Assembly (NCBI GenBank): GCA_963696075.1
Contig: CAVOJD010000020.1
Span: 1 to 64,000, forward strand
DNA: 64,000 bases
Direction of reading: 5' to 3'
Source of the DNA: CAJQQK01 sp963696075
GTDB lineage: Bacteria; Pseudomonadota; Alphaproteobacteria; Rhizobiales; Hyphomicrobiaceae
Under the pieces are notes generated by a model. That model did not search any database, had not been told where the DNA came from, and worked only from the letters and a program-made list of their open reading frames with translations. Shown here in pieces: positions 1 to 7,865 of the stretch. The translations under genes and the position numbers were made by a program. Each line of letters begins with the position of its first letter. Positions within the stretch are counted from its first letter, which is position 1.

Positions 1-27
1 CCAAGCGGAAGTCGACGCAGCGCCGCG

Positions 28-1032
28 CTATTGATCAGCCTTCCTCACGCTGTTTAGGAAATCGCGCACCCGCCTGCGCACCGTCTCCTGATGTCCAACT
101 AGCAGGTGCCCTCCGCTTTCGAAAACGACTGTGTTGGACTGGGCAATCTGTGCTGCAGCGTAATTGGCAGCAGGAGCTGTATTGAAAAGGTCGTCGCGAG
201 CAACGACGATCAAGGTCGGTACGGCGATTTTCTCGAATTCCGGGCGCTGTCTGGGTGGGTTGCTGTCGATGTTGATCCCTTGGAACCGCATCGAAAGCGG
301 CTGGACACTGCGAACCCATTGCAAGACACGCTGCTGATCAGCATAGGTCGCGTGAGCGAAGACCTCGGGCGAGACGCCCAGGAACCGGATGAGTGTTGTC
401 GGTGTCGCCTGCTCAAGTGTCCACCAGACGAAATCCGCTCCGGCATTGACCAGCCAGAATGCCAGTTTGCTACCCCGGCTTTTCTCGATCTCCGTTGGGC
501 TGGCGGGTGAATAGCTCGCTGGCGCGATCAGTATCAATGCACGTACGCGCCGCGGATGGCGGACAGCCAATTCAATTGCCGACAAAGCGCCCGCCGATGT
601 CCCCATCACAATGGCCGAACCCACATGCACCGTATCGAGAAGTGCGGCATGGGCGTCTGCCTGTGCGTGCACTGATGTGTCGACGGGTACGGGTGTTCCA
701 AGATAACCGAAACGTGACGGAGCGATCACGCGAAACTGTTCGCCTGCAACCTCTGTCGCGAGGGCGAGCCCCTGATCATAGCCGCCACCGGCACCGTGGA
801 TCGACAGCAATGGAGGACCAACACCGCGTTCGGCGTATTCGATTGTTCCAACCGACGTTCGCGCAATCAGAGTGCCCTGGCTCAAGGCGTCGTATGCGAC
901 GCGCATATCACGGCGAAACGCAAAGCCAACCATTGTGGCAGCGACAATGCAGGTGCTCGCGAAGGCGAAAGCGACCAAGCGCACAATGCCCCTTCCATTT
1001 CTATTCACGGAAATGCCTGAACACCCTCGCAT
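28..1032 (-). CDS. alpha/beta-hydrolase fold protein with N-terminal membrane anchor
   Basis: The protein carries the alpha/beta-hydrolase marks in order: an HGAGGG oxyanion motif, a nucleophile elbow GTSAG (GxSxG), a late acid in ARDDLFN and a catalytic His in SGGHLLVG. A hydrophobic stretch after the first 15-20 residues suggests a membrane anchor or signal. The reading frame stays open to 1263, but that would bury 263 bases in the upstream gene; the ATG at 1032 leaves only a 32-base overlap with the oxidoreductase and gives 334 residues. Same strand and overlap suggest co-transcription with the oxidoreductase and SnoaL-like genes. The substrate cannot be told; esterase, epoxide hydrolase or C-C hydrolase are all possible. 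Confidence 0.82.
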   Translation of the reverse strand: MRGCSGISVNRNGRGIVRLVAFAFASTCIVAATMVGFAFRRDMRVAYDALSQGTLIARTSVGTIEYAERGVGPPLLSIHGAGGGYDQGLALATEVAGEQFRVIAPSRFGYLGTPVPVDTSVHAQADAHAALLDTVHVGSAIVMGTSAGALSAIELAVRHPRRVRALILIAPASYSPASPTEIEKSRGSKLAFWLVNAGADFVWWTLEQATPTTLIRFLGVSPEVFAHATYADQQRVLQWVRSVQPLSMRFQGINIDSNPPRQRPEFEKIAVPTLIVVARDDLFNTAPAANYAAAQIAQSNTVVFESGGHLLVGHQETVRRRVRDFLNSVRKADQ

Positions 1033-2557
1033 CGACGCTGGCGGCTGAGAGTAGGCCGCCCCAAAGCGCTCCCGGAATGCCGGGGCTCGCCACATCCTGA
1101 CCCGCGAGATAAAGGCCGGGGACCGGCGTTTTGGCCCGGAGTGCGTCGCACACAACGCGGTCCGGCGTGACGTCAAGCCCGTAGAATGCCCCTTTGCGAT
1201 GCCCGGTGTAACTGACGGTCGAAAGTGGCGTTGCGAGTTCTTGATAGACAACCAGCTTGGCAAGATCAGGGAAGTGGCGCGCGAACTCCTTCATCAGCGT
1301 CTCTTCAGCATCTTGCTTGAACTCGGCGTAGTCGTCACCGCGCGCGCCTGTGGGCTGGTCGGCCCATTTCGCAACTGTCGACCAGTCGGCCCAAAAGATC
1401 GCTTGGCCCATGTGTTTCCGGCGCGGGCCGGGATCATGGGCAGGGTTCTTGAGTGAGCCGAAAGACACTGTCATGTGCGGCGGTGCCCCATCAGGCGCGT
1501 CCGTCCAGACAACATCGGTATCTCCTGTCGGGAAGAACCAATGGTTGGCTTTGGTCGCACCGGCAGCCTCAATGTCGCCTTCAAATCCAAGAAACAGATT
1601 GAAATGCGCAATGCTGGAGGGCAGCGCGCGGATCTCGGCCTTCCAGTCCTCATGCCCGCAGTCCTCGGGCAATAGGGTGTCGATCGTCTCGCGCGCTCCG
1701 ATGTCGGAGATCACAGTGCTCGCACGGATCTCGCTGCCATCGTCCGTCAGAACGCCCACCACCGTATCGCCCTCGAACAGCAACCCGTCGACGCGGATGC
1801 CCGCGCGAGCCTCGCCCCCGTTTTTGCATATCGTCGGAAGGATGTGCTCGGCATAGACGGCGGCGCCACCGACAGGGTACCAGGACCCGCTCGGCAGGTA
1901 GGCCCCTGCAATGAGGGCGTGCATCGCGAAGCTGGCTTTGCTGGGGCGCCCGCCATGGTCACCCCATTGCGCTGTCATCACAGCCGCAAGCTCGGGATTG
2001 TCGGTGAGTTCGTCGATCACCTCTTTCGTCGTCCGGGCGCACCACTTCGCAATCGTGCGCCGGTTCCAGAAGTCGAGAATGTCGCCCACGAACTCCGGCA
2101 TCGCCCGGGTCGGGAAGATCGCGTACATCGCCTGATGACCATCCCGCATGGCCTTGATCCAGGCCTCGATGGCCTCGGCCTCATCAGGGTAGCGATCTTT
2201 AAGATCTCGCTCTTGCGCCTCATAGGGGCGTGTCAGATTGAGGGGCGGCGCATCGCCGATGTGCAAGGTGTCATAAACGGATCCCAGCGGCGCGAAATCG
2301 ATGGGCGTGTCGCACAACCAGTCGAGAATGGCGCGGGCGCGGTCGCCGGGCGCCATTTCGCTCAAGTAGTGGACGCCAACATCCCAAGTGAAGCCGTCGC
2401 GGGAAAAGCTGTGGGTCAGACCGCCGAGCGTTTGATGCTGCTCCAGCAAGAGTACCTTGTGTCCAACGTGGCTCAGGGCTGCGGCAGCGGCCATGCCGCC
2501 CATGCCAGAACCAATGACAATGGCATCCCAGTGCTCTGTCCTAGTGTCAGCCATCAT
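1001..2557 (-). CDS. FAD-dependent NAD(P)-type oxidoreductase, phytoene desaturase/retinol saturase-like
   Basis: A 518-residue flavoprotein. Near the N-terminus it has the dinucleotide-binding motif GSGMGG (about residues 17-22), then a Glu at the end of strand 2 (LLLEQ) and GGLTHSF, the usual start of CrtI-type, carotenoid isomerase and all-trans-retinol 13,14-reductase enzymes. The C-terminus has the FAD-closing segment GLYLAGQDVASPG. Length fits the family (about 490-530). It overlaps the upstream SnoaL-like gene by 11 bases and the downstream hydrolase by 32, so the three probably form one operon. No phytoene synthase or other carotenoid gene is in view, so a carotenoid substrate is not implied. 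Start is one of two adjacent ATG codons. Confidence 0.85.
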   Translation of the reverse strand: MMADTRTEHWDAIVIGSGMGGMAAAAALSHVGHKVLLLEQHQTLGGLTHSFSRDGFTWDVGVHYLSEMAPGDRARAILDWLCDTPIDFAPLGSVYDTLHIGDAPPLNLTRPYEAQERDLKDRYPDEAEAIEAWIKAMRDGHQAMYAIFPTRAMPEFVGDILDFWNRRTIAKWCARTTKEVIDELTDNPELAAVMTAQWGDHGGRPSKASFAMHALIAGAYLPSGSWYPVGGAAVYAEHILPTICKNGGEARAGIRVDGLLFEGDTVVGVLTDDGSEIRASTVISDIGARETIDTLLPEDCGHEDWKAEIRALPSSIAHFNLFLGFEGDIEAAGATKANHWFFPTGDTDVVWTDAPDGAPPHMTVSFGSLKNPAHDPGPRRKHMGQAIFWADWSTVAKWADQPTGARGDDYAEFKQDAEETLMKEFARHFPDLAKLVVYQELATPLSTVSYTGHRKGAFYGLDVTPDRVVCDALRAKTPVPGLYLAGQDVASPGIPGALWGGLLSAASVDARVFRHFRE

Positions 2558-2936
2558 GAATTACCTCCGCCTCGCCTGAGACGATGTCCCAGACTTCAAC
2601 GATGACGCCGCGCACGATCCGCCAAACCACCTCCACATCAACCGCAACGCTGTCGCCTTCAATAACTAGCGTATTCCAGGATTGGACGACGACCAGTTCG
2701 TTGCCGATGGGTGTGACCGAAACCGGTTGGATGTTGAACGTGCCGCCAGATCTCGCGCCGATGGCCTGGAAGAAGTTCCGGACCCCGTCTCGTCCGACAT
2801 GATCTCCGTTGAGGTCAGGCAGATTTGGATTGGCATAGTGCCAGATGACATCCTCAGCCATGACCTCGCCCCATGACGCCGGGTCACGCAGATCGAAACG
2901 CTTCAGCAGCGCGATGTTTGGATGCTCTTCGGCCAT
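2547..2936 (-). CDS. SnoaL-like / NTF2-fold protein
   Basis: A 129-residue protein with the usual length and pattern of the SnoaL/NTF2-like fold: an N-terminal helix (NIALLKRFDLRDP), a Trp-containing strand (VIWHYANPNLPDLNGDHVGRDG), a ring of beta-strands (NELVVVQSWNTLVIEGDSVAVDVEVVWRI) and the closing strand VIVEVWDIVSGE. Members include cyclases, isomerases and non-catalytic proteins, so function is open. A purine-rich AGGGGAA lies just before the ATG. It is first in an apparent operon with the oxidoreductase and hydrolase. Confidence 0.78.
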   Translation of the reverse strand: MAEEHPNIALLKRFDLRDPASWGEVMAEDVIWHYANPNLPDLNGDHVGRDGVRNFFQAIGARSGGTFNIQPVSVTPIGNELVVVQSWNTLVIEGDSVAVDVEVVWRIVRGVIVEVWDIVSGEAEVIHDG

Positions 2937-3618
2937 TCTAGTTCCCCTGCGTTTCGAAGGAGAAACTCGTGAAGCGATTTATCCGGTCTTGCAGCACGCA
3001 AGCGCATGGCTGCGATACGCGCTTTGATCGTGGTCAAACGATCGTTGAGATCTGAGCACGCGGGCGCTTCAGCTACTCCGTTGCTGGCCCGAGTGACTCA
3101 AGCTCGCTTCGAGCCTAACATGCTTGAAGCTGAGCGGTAAGCGGAAGCGATGTGCTCAAGCTGCTATGAGCCTGGATGACCCGTCTCTGCCGTTTAGCGT
3201 CGGTACTCGTGATCTGGGCAACGCATCAGACGACGCAGCTCGACACCATCACCCTTGCCGACATGGGGTCCCAGGATGGCGCTCTGACATGCCTCGACTA
3301 TCGGTGCAGGCCATGGACCACGATGTCATGAAATCGTTATCTCGGCATGGTTCATAAGAGGCGTTGGGACGGCTGGCATCTTATACTTGCTATTGTTTTT
3401 TCTCGGACGCCCGTCGTCGAAACGCGACGATCGCAGCCCGCTCCCCCCCCGACGGCTGCTACATCGCGAACTGTGACGGCGTTCCGAGTGAGCGCCGTCA
3501 TTTTTTCGCGAGTGTGAAAATCAGCGGCAATAGTATCAAATTGTTACAATGACCTTCAGACGATACGAACCTCTGCCGTCGTACTATCGCTTTCGAACAG
3601 CGACGTGGAACGTGTGCC
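2937..3618. other. 682-bp stretch without a convincing gene
   Basis: Short open frames here have no recognisable domain or good ribosome site. The only clear element is a hairpin with T-tract at 3473-3506. The left part probably holds the promoter of the leftward SnoaL-oxidoreductase-hydrolase operon, and the last 100 bases the promoter of the rightward response regulator. Confidence 0.5.
3473..3506 (+). terminator. Rho-independent terminator with no obvious upstream gene
   Basis: GACGGCG (3475-3481) pairs with CGCCGTC (3493-3499) and is followed directly by ATTTTTT. This is a textbook intrinsic terminator for rightward transcription, yet no rightward gene is recognised upstream of it. Confidence 0.7.
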
Positions 3619-4077
3619 ATGGACAGAAAGAGTATCCTCATCGTTGATGACGACCCCGTACATCGCCGACTGATGTCGGGCATCGTGCCCCAATTCATCG
3701 ATGCCGATTTGCTCACCGCCTCTTGCGGTCGCAAGGCGTTGGATATCTTGACCCACCAGCAGCTGAACGTCGCGTTGGTGTTGCTCGACATCCATATGCC
3801 CGATTGTGACGGCGTGGAGGTCATTATGGAACTCGCCAATCGCGCGTGTCCGGCCGGCATTGTCATCGTCAGCGCGAGTGGCGCTACGCTACCTGCCATT
3901 GACACGCTCGCGCGTGCGTCCGGACTGAACGTTCTTGCGGCTTCGTCCAAGCCGGTCAGTCTGGAGCTTATCGAAACGATGGCCGCCTGGGTCGACCAGT
4001 ATGGGAAAGATCGCAGGGCTCAGCATGATTGGCCCACGATGAGAGAACACGCCCCAGAATTCACAATGATTTCTTGA
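3619..4077 (+). CDS. single-domain response regulator (CheY-like receiver)
   Basis: A 152-residue protein made of one receiver domain. The acidic pocket is D10-D11-D12 in ILIVDDDP, the phosphoacceptor is D57 in VLLDIHMP, the switch Ser is in IVSAS (about 85-87) and the conserved Lys is K111 in SSKPVS. There is no output domain; about 25 further residues follow. A partner kinase is not in the window. From codon 101 onward (base 3921) the gene lies inside the first copy of a 3337-bp tandem duplication, so its 3' part recurs as a headless fragment at 7258-7414. The two tails differ by one substitution (Ala134 here, Asp in the fragment). Confidence 0.88.
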   Translation: MDRKSILIVDDDPVHRRLMSGIVPQFIDADLLTASCGRKALDILTHQQLNVALVLLDIHMPDCDGVEVIMELANRACPAGIVIVSASGATLPAIDTLARASGLNVLAASSKPVSLELIETMAAWVDQYGKDRRAQHDWPTMREHAPEFTMIS

Positions 4078-4353
4078 TGATGTTTTTCCAGGTCGAAGCG
4101 ATGACTACGGCAACGCGATCGAATTAGCCTTGCGGCTCGCCGAAGCCAAGCGGGGATTCGGCGCCGCCGGGCGGCTGACCGAAGAAAGACTTGCGGCCAG
4201 TTGCCCGGCCACTTGTGCGTTTGCCCTCTTTCATAGCCCATCGCTGGTAGGTAATTGGCCACAGCCAAGGGAAGCCCGGCTGAGCGTCCGAGCCACCCAT
4301 CGGTTCGTTTTCATGCCCTTCACAAGGCCCCCCCATCCGTCGGGCATCGCCAC

Positions 4354-4391
4354 AAAAAAGGCCGCCACCGGCATTGGACCGAAGTGGCGGC
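4354..4391 (-). terminator. Rho-independent terminator after tadG-like copy A
   Basis: Read on the minus strand, GCCGCCAC pairs with GTGGCGGC (4361-4368 with 4384-4391) and is followed by a TTTTTT tract (4355-4360). It lies about 140 bases beyond the tadG-like stop codon. Identical at 7691-7728 in the second copy. Confidence 0.8.
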
Positions 4392-4528
4392 TCTTGGCTA
4401 AGCCAGCGATGGAGGAAGTGTGGGCTTGCCAGCTTGCCTCGACCTTTGCAGAAAACTGCGAACGTTGTCTTAACGCGATCGCCGGTGCTGCTCCATGAAG
4501 TGCCTTACACCCACGTCTATTGCTCTAA

Positions 4529-5815
4529 TTATTCGGCGAGCCGCAAGGTTGAGACTTGCATAGCGATGTCCCGGAAAGACATGCGCAGCTCTTCGCCGTT
4601 GGTGGCGTTGTAGAAGTGCTCGGCCGACGTGGCGCATTGCTGCATCGTATCGTATGCAGATCCGCTCGAGCCAATCTCGAAGCCGACCGTGTAGACGACG
4701 ATGCCCTTATTCTTCATCTTGGTGCAAAACTCACGGGCCTGCGTGGTCGAATCATCGCCATTGTACTGGGTGTTGTATTCGCCGTCGGTCATGAGGATCG
4801 CGATCTTGTAGAGCTTCGGCTTCCCGTAACCGTTCGGTTCGCCAGCAAGGCTGTACGGCTTACCTTTAGCGTCATTTCCCCAAACGCTTCCCCACTGCGG
4901 ATCAAGCGCATACCAAGTGAATTGGGTCCCGAGATGCCCGGCGGTGCTGCCTCGGCCAGCGAAGCTGTCGACATGGGCCTTCAGTGCGGCTTTGTCTGAC
5001 GACAACGGCATCATCGTCACCAGCGGATTGCACGTCCCGCTCGACTGATCCACATGTGTGAAGTACCCGAGCCCGGGTGTCGGGTGCTCGCCGGTGTAGC
5101 GGTTGGCATTGGTGCGCTCGCGAACGCAAGTGCGATCATCGCCGCTGCCGCCTGAAGCGGCGCCGGTTATGGCTGTGAAATGCGCACTCCCAACGTTGAC
5201 GTGCTCAGAAAATGGAATCAGTGCGATCCGCGACGTAAATTCGCTCTGGTCCGCCCATACCACGATATCGATCAAGTCTTTGGCGGCGGCCTTCATGGTA
5301 TCGAGTTTGCCTGCACTCGTGCATTCAGTGATAACGGTGCCGCACATTGATCCTGTCACGTCGAGCATCATCGCTATTTCGACGTGTGAACCGGCATTGC
5401 CCCCGGCTGCAATAATCGCCTTCGCGATGTTGCGGACCTTGAGTTCAGAAATACCGATCACGCCGAGGAATGGCGTCCTAACTCGTGAGTCACTGATCGA
5501 CACGGTAATCTCACCATCCTCGATGGCGAACGTGACGCTATCGTGGCTGAGAAAGCGGGACTTGTTTTCATTGTAGTATTTTTGGGCAGCGGCGAGCGCT
5601 TTTGCCTCGTCACCGTTCTCGATTTGCAGGACGCGCCCCGCCGCCAACACGGCCGCGTCCATCGCCTGGAGCGTTTCAGATCGTGCCGATGTGTACCGGT
5701 TATAATCGACTGCCCCGCCGACGACGGCCACCAGGATTGTCACCGCCAAAGCGAAAATGATGGCAATCGCGCCGGACTCGTCGCGACAGAAACTTTGGAC
5801 CCGTTTTGTACGCAT
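4529..5815 (-). CDS. TadG-like pilus-assembly protein with VWA domain, copy A
   Basis: A 428-residue protein of the Tad/Flp pilus-associated TadG type. Residues 11-38 give the conserved Tad N-terminus: Asp-Glu-Ser-Gly then one hydrophobic helix (AIIFALAVTILVAVVGGAV). A von Willebrand A domain follows from about 146 to the end, with MIDAS motif DVTGS (D152, T154, S156), a Thr-containing loop near 288-292 and MTDG at 342-345. It should sit in the inner membrane with the VWA domain in the periplasm. A GGAGG precedes the ATG. No other tad genes (cpaF, tadB, tadC, flp) are nearby. The product is identical to that of copy B at 7866-9152 and similar to the partial gene at the right edge. Confidence 0.88.
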   Translation of the reverse strand: MRTKRVQSFCRDESGAIAIIFALAVTILVAVVGGAVDYNRYTSARSETLQAMDAAVLAAGRVLQIENGDEAKALAAAQKYYNENKSRFLSHDSVTFAIEDGEITVSISDSRVRTPFLGVIGISELKVRNIAKAIIAAGGNAGSHVEIAMMLDVTGSMCGTVITECTSAGKLDTMKAAAKDLIDIVVWADQSEFTSRIALIPFSEHVNVGSAHFTAITGAASGGSGDDRTCVRERTNANRYTGEHPTPGLGYFTHVDQSSGTCNPLVTMMPLSSDKAALKAHVDSFAGRGSTAGHLGTQFTWYALDPQWGSVWGNDAKGKPYSLAGEPNGYGKPKLYKIAILMTDGEYNTQYNGDDSTTQAREFCTKMKNKGIVVYTVGFEIGSSGSAYDTMQQCATSAEHFYNATNGEELRMSFRDIAMQVSTLRLAE

Positions 5816-6073
5816 ATAATCAGCCTCCGCTTAGGGAACTGACGGTATGCTGAGTTCATTTCTAAAATCTTTCAGAAAAGGTCGAATTTTATTCGATTTT
5901 TGTTTTGTTTCGAGGTGCATCGCAGAAGGCGTAACAGACAATGAATAGGCGTGTGGTTCTGGGGCGCGAGTGCGTCGTCGACGCCAAACCCTGTCGAGCC
6001 GATGCGACCCTTCGACATGAGGTGTGCTTCAAGACCAACTGGGTGTCGAACAAGAGAACACACTAACGCCCTG

Positions 6074-6109
6074 TTAACTAATCGTTAATGCTTGTTAACT
6101 ATCGGTTAA
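6074..6109. promoter_or_regulatory. two CtrA-like boxes (TTAA-N7-TTAA), copy A
   Basis: TTAA occurs at 6074, 6085, 6095 and 6106. The first and second, and the third and fourth, are each separated by exactly seven bases, matching the known CtrA consensus TTAA-N7-TTAA twice. The spacing (11, 10, 11) puts all four half-sites on one face of the helix. The boxes end 25 bases before the start codon of the rightward small gene and lie about 260 bases upstream of leftward tadG. CtrA binding is inferred from motif only. Confidence 0.6.
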
Positions 6110-6134
6110 AGCCTTCCAAGCTCAACGGAGGGCC

Positions 6135-6413
6135 ATGATGTCGGTTTCAGCCACTAGACCCGTTTCAAATCAGAATAGACGGCGAATCCACGACTACCTC
6201 CAGGATCGAAGAGCGCGCTCCAGCGAGTTGAAGCAAGCGTTCACTGCGTTGCTTGGGCTTCACGCATCGCTGCCAGACATTGCGTCGACCGATAACGCAG
6301 GTCTCGCGATGGAGACCGTTCCTGACATTGCGGAACTGGTCGCTGCGCGCGTGACGCGGACGAAATTGGACGATGTAGAACCGCTCGAAGCACGTTTGGT
6401 GCGTCATCCTTAA
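6135..6413 (+). CDS. unknown 92-residue protein, copy A
   Basis: No family recognised. The ATG is preceded by CGGAGGGCC, a good ribosome site. The product starts with a basic stretch (NQNRRRIHDYLQDRRARSS) followed by a mostly helical, Leu/Ala-rich body and no membrane segment or signal. It is divergent from the TadG-like gene and sits directly behind the CtrA-like boxes, so it may be cell-cycle regulated. The second copy at 9472-9750 has identical bases. It could be a small DNA-binding or regulatory protein, but nothing proves that. Confidence 0.5.
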   Translation: MMSVSATRPVSNQNRRRIHDYLQDRRARSSELKQAFTALLGLHASLPDIASTDNAGLAMETVPDIAELVAARVTRTKLDDVEPLEARLVRHP

Positions 6414-6969
6414 GTCCCACAGTGGCAATGCTGCAAAATATCCCGAAGCAGTGTGGCGCCGATTCAGGGTAGCTCAGCTAATCCACTATATCTCGAACCT
6501 CCGCTGCGCCACCGGGGGAAATGGACGACGATGCACCCGTTGCGGGCTGCCGCGCTCGGCTTTTGCTCTCGAATCGCTTTTCCGGAAATGGCCCATCTGT
6601 ATGAACCGGCCGTGCGTTGCAAGCAGAAATTGGCATTGTGGAGGCTTGTGGTTTGCGCATCTGTATCCGGCCCGTTGACGGAGCGTTGTTGCTCCTGGCC
6701 ATAATGGATATCCGCGCGCACCCGATCTCAATTCGCGTCTCGGCCCCAAAGGCCAGATGGGCCACCTGATCGCGGGCACGCCGGCAGAACCAGTTTCTCC
6801 ATTACCTCATTTCGCTCGCAAACATTGTTACTGCTATTGCCGCTGGCAATGTCAGTATTCTTCGGAGCCATCCTCGCGGAGCCACCGTCGCTCGCTCACC
6901 CCACTAGGTGAGCGACGGTTGCGAAGCATGGTGGCGGCCATCCTTGTGGTGAACCTGAGCGTCGTCATA
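6414..6969. other. 556-bp non-coding stretch between the small gene and the transposase fragment
   Basis: Several overlapping open frames exist on both strands, but none shows a domain or a good start, and their overlap argues for chance. The right part is likely IS110 end sequence downstream of the transposase. A hairpin is visible: GGTGAGCGACGGT near 6905-6917 pairs with most of ACCGTCGCTCGCTCACC near 6881-6897. The same stretch recurs at 9751-10306. Confidence 0.5.
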
Positions 6970-7257
6970 TCAAGCACTTTCGGTTGAGATGCGCGGCTCG
7001 TAGTTTCGGCTCTCATGCAATACCGTCCAAGCAATCCGTGCGAGTTTATTGGCAAGGGCCGTCGCCAGAACATTGCGGTGCAATCGTTGTTTGGCTTGCA
7101 CAAGCCACGCTCCGAAGGCGTGTTTTGGCCAACTTGCCGGATGCATGAGAACGGCACGGGCTCCCTGGATAAACAGCGAGCGCAAATAGCGATTTCCTCG
7201 TTTGGTAATCCGGCCCAGGATAGTGCGGTCACCAGTCGACATTTGCTTTGGCACGAG
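6970..7257 (-). pseudogene. IS110-family transposase, 3' fragment
   Basis: Identical to the last third (from about residue 257, LVPKQMSTGD onward) of the intact transposase at 10307-11362. It lacks the whole DEDD catalytic domain and the GxG motif of the C-terminal domain. The 5' side is cut at 7257/7258, where it is fused to the response-regulator tail. It was made by the tandem duplication and not by a separate insertion. Confidence 0.93.
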
Positions 7258-7414
7258 CGGACTGAACGTTCTTGCGGCTTCGTCCAAGCCGGTCAGTCTG
7301 GAGCTTATCGAAACGATGGCCGCCTGGGTCGACCAGTATGGGAAAGATCGCAGGGATCAGCATGATTGGCCCACGATGAGAGAACACGCCCCAGAATTCA
7401 CAATGATTTCTTGA
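7258..7414 (+). pseudogene. response-regulator 3' fragment
   Basis: Repeats the last 51 codons of the response regulator at 3619-4077 without the acidic pocket or the phosphoacceptor Asp. A chance upstream start at 7202 would add about 19 unrelated residues read from the antisense strand of the transposase fragment. One substitution (Ala to Asp) separates it from the intact gene, the only protein-changing difference seen between the two repeat units. Confidence 0.92.
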
Positions 7415-7690
7415 TGATGTTTTTCCAGGTCGAAGCGATGACTACGGCAACGCGATCGAATTAGCCTTGCGGCTCGCCGAAGCCAAGCGGGGATTCGGCG
7501 CCGCCGGGCGGCTGACCGAAGAAAGACTTGCGGCCAGTTGCCCGGCCACTTGTGCGTTTGCCCTCTTTCATAGCCCATCGCTGGTAGGTAATTGGCCACA
7601 GCCAAGGGAAGCCCGGCTGAGCGTCCGAGCCACCCATCGGTTCGTTTTCATGCCCTTCACAAGGCCCCCCCATCCGTCGGGCATCGCCAC

Positions 7691-7728
7691 AAAAAAGGCC
7701 GCCACCGGCATTGGACCGAAGTGGCGGC
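7691..7728 (-). terminator. Rho-independent terminator after tadG-like copy B
   Basis: Exact second copy of the 4354-4391 element: a GCCGCCAC/GTGGCGGC stem followed on the minus strand by a TTTTTT tract. Confidence 0.8.
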
Positions 7729-7865
7729 TCTTGGCTAAGCCAGCGATGGAGGAAGTGTGGGCTTGCCAGCTTGCTTCGACCTTTGCAGAAAACTGCGAAC
7801 GTTGTCTTAACGCGATCGCCGGTGCTGCTCCATGAAGTGCCTTACACCCACGTCTATTGCTCTAA

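Noticed and set aside
4020..4498. Frames of 70-122 codons on both strands after the response regulator
   Set aside because: They cross the tadG terminator and lack starts with ribosome sites.
6453..6779. Several overlapping frames of 75-97 codons on both strands (also at 9788-10116)
   Set aside because: Mutually overlapping, no ribosome sites, no domain; likely non-coding IS flank.
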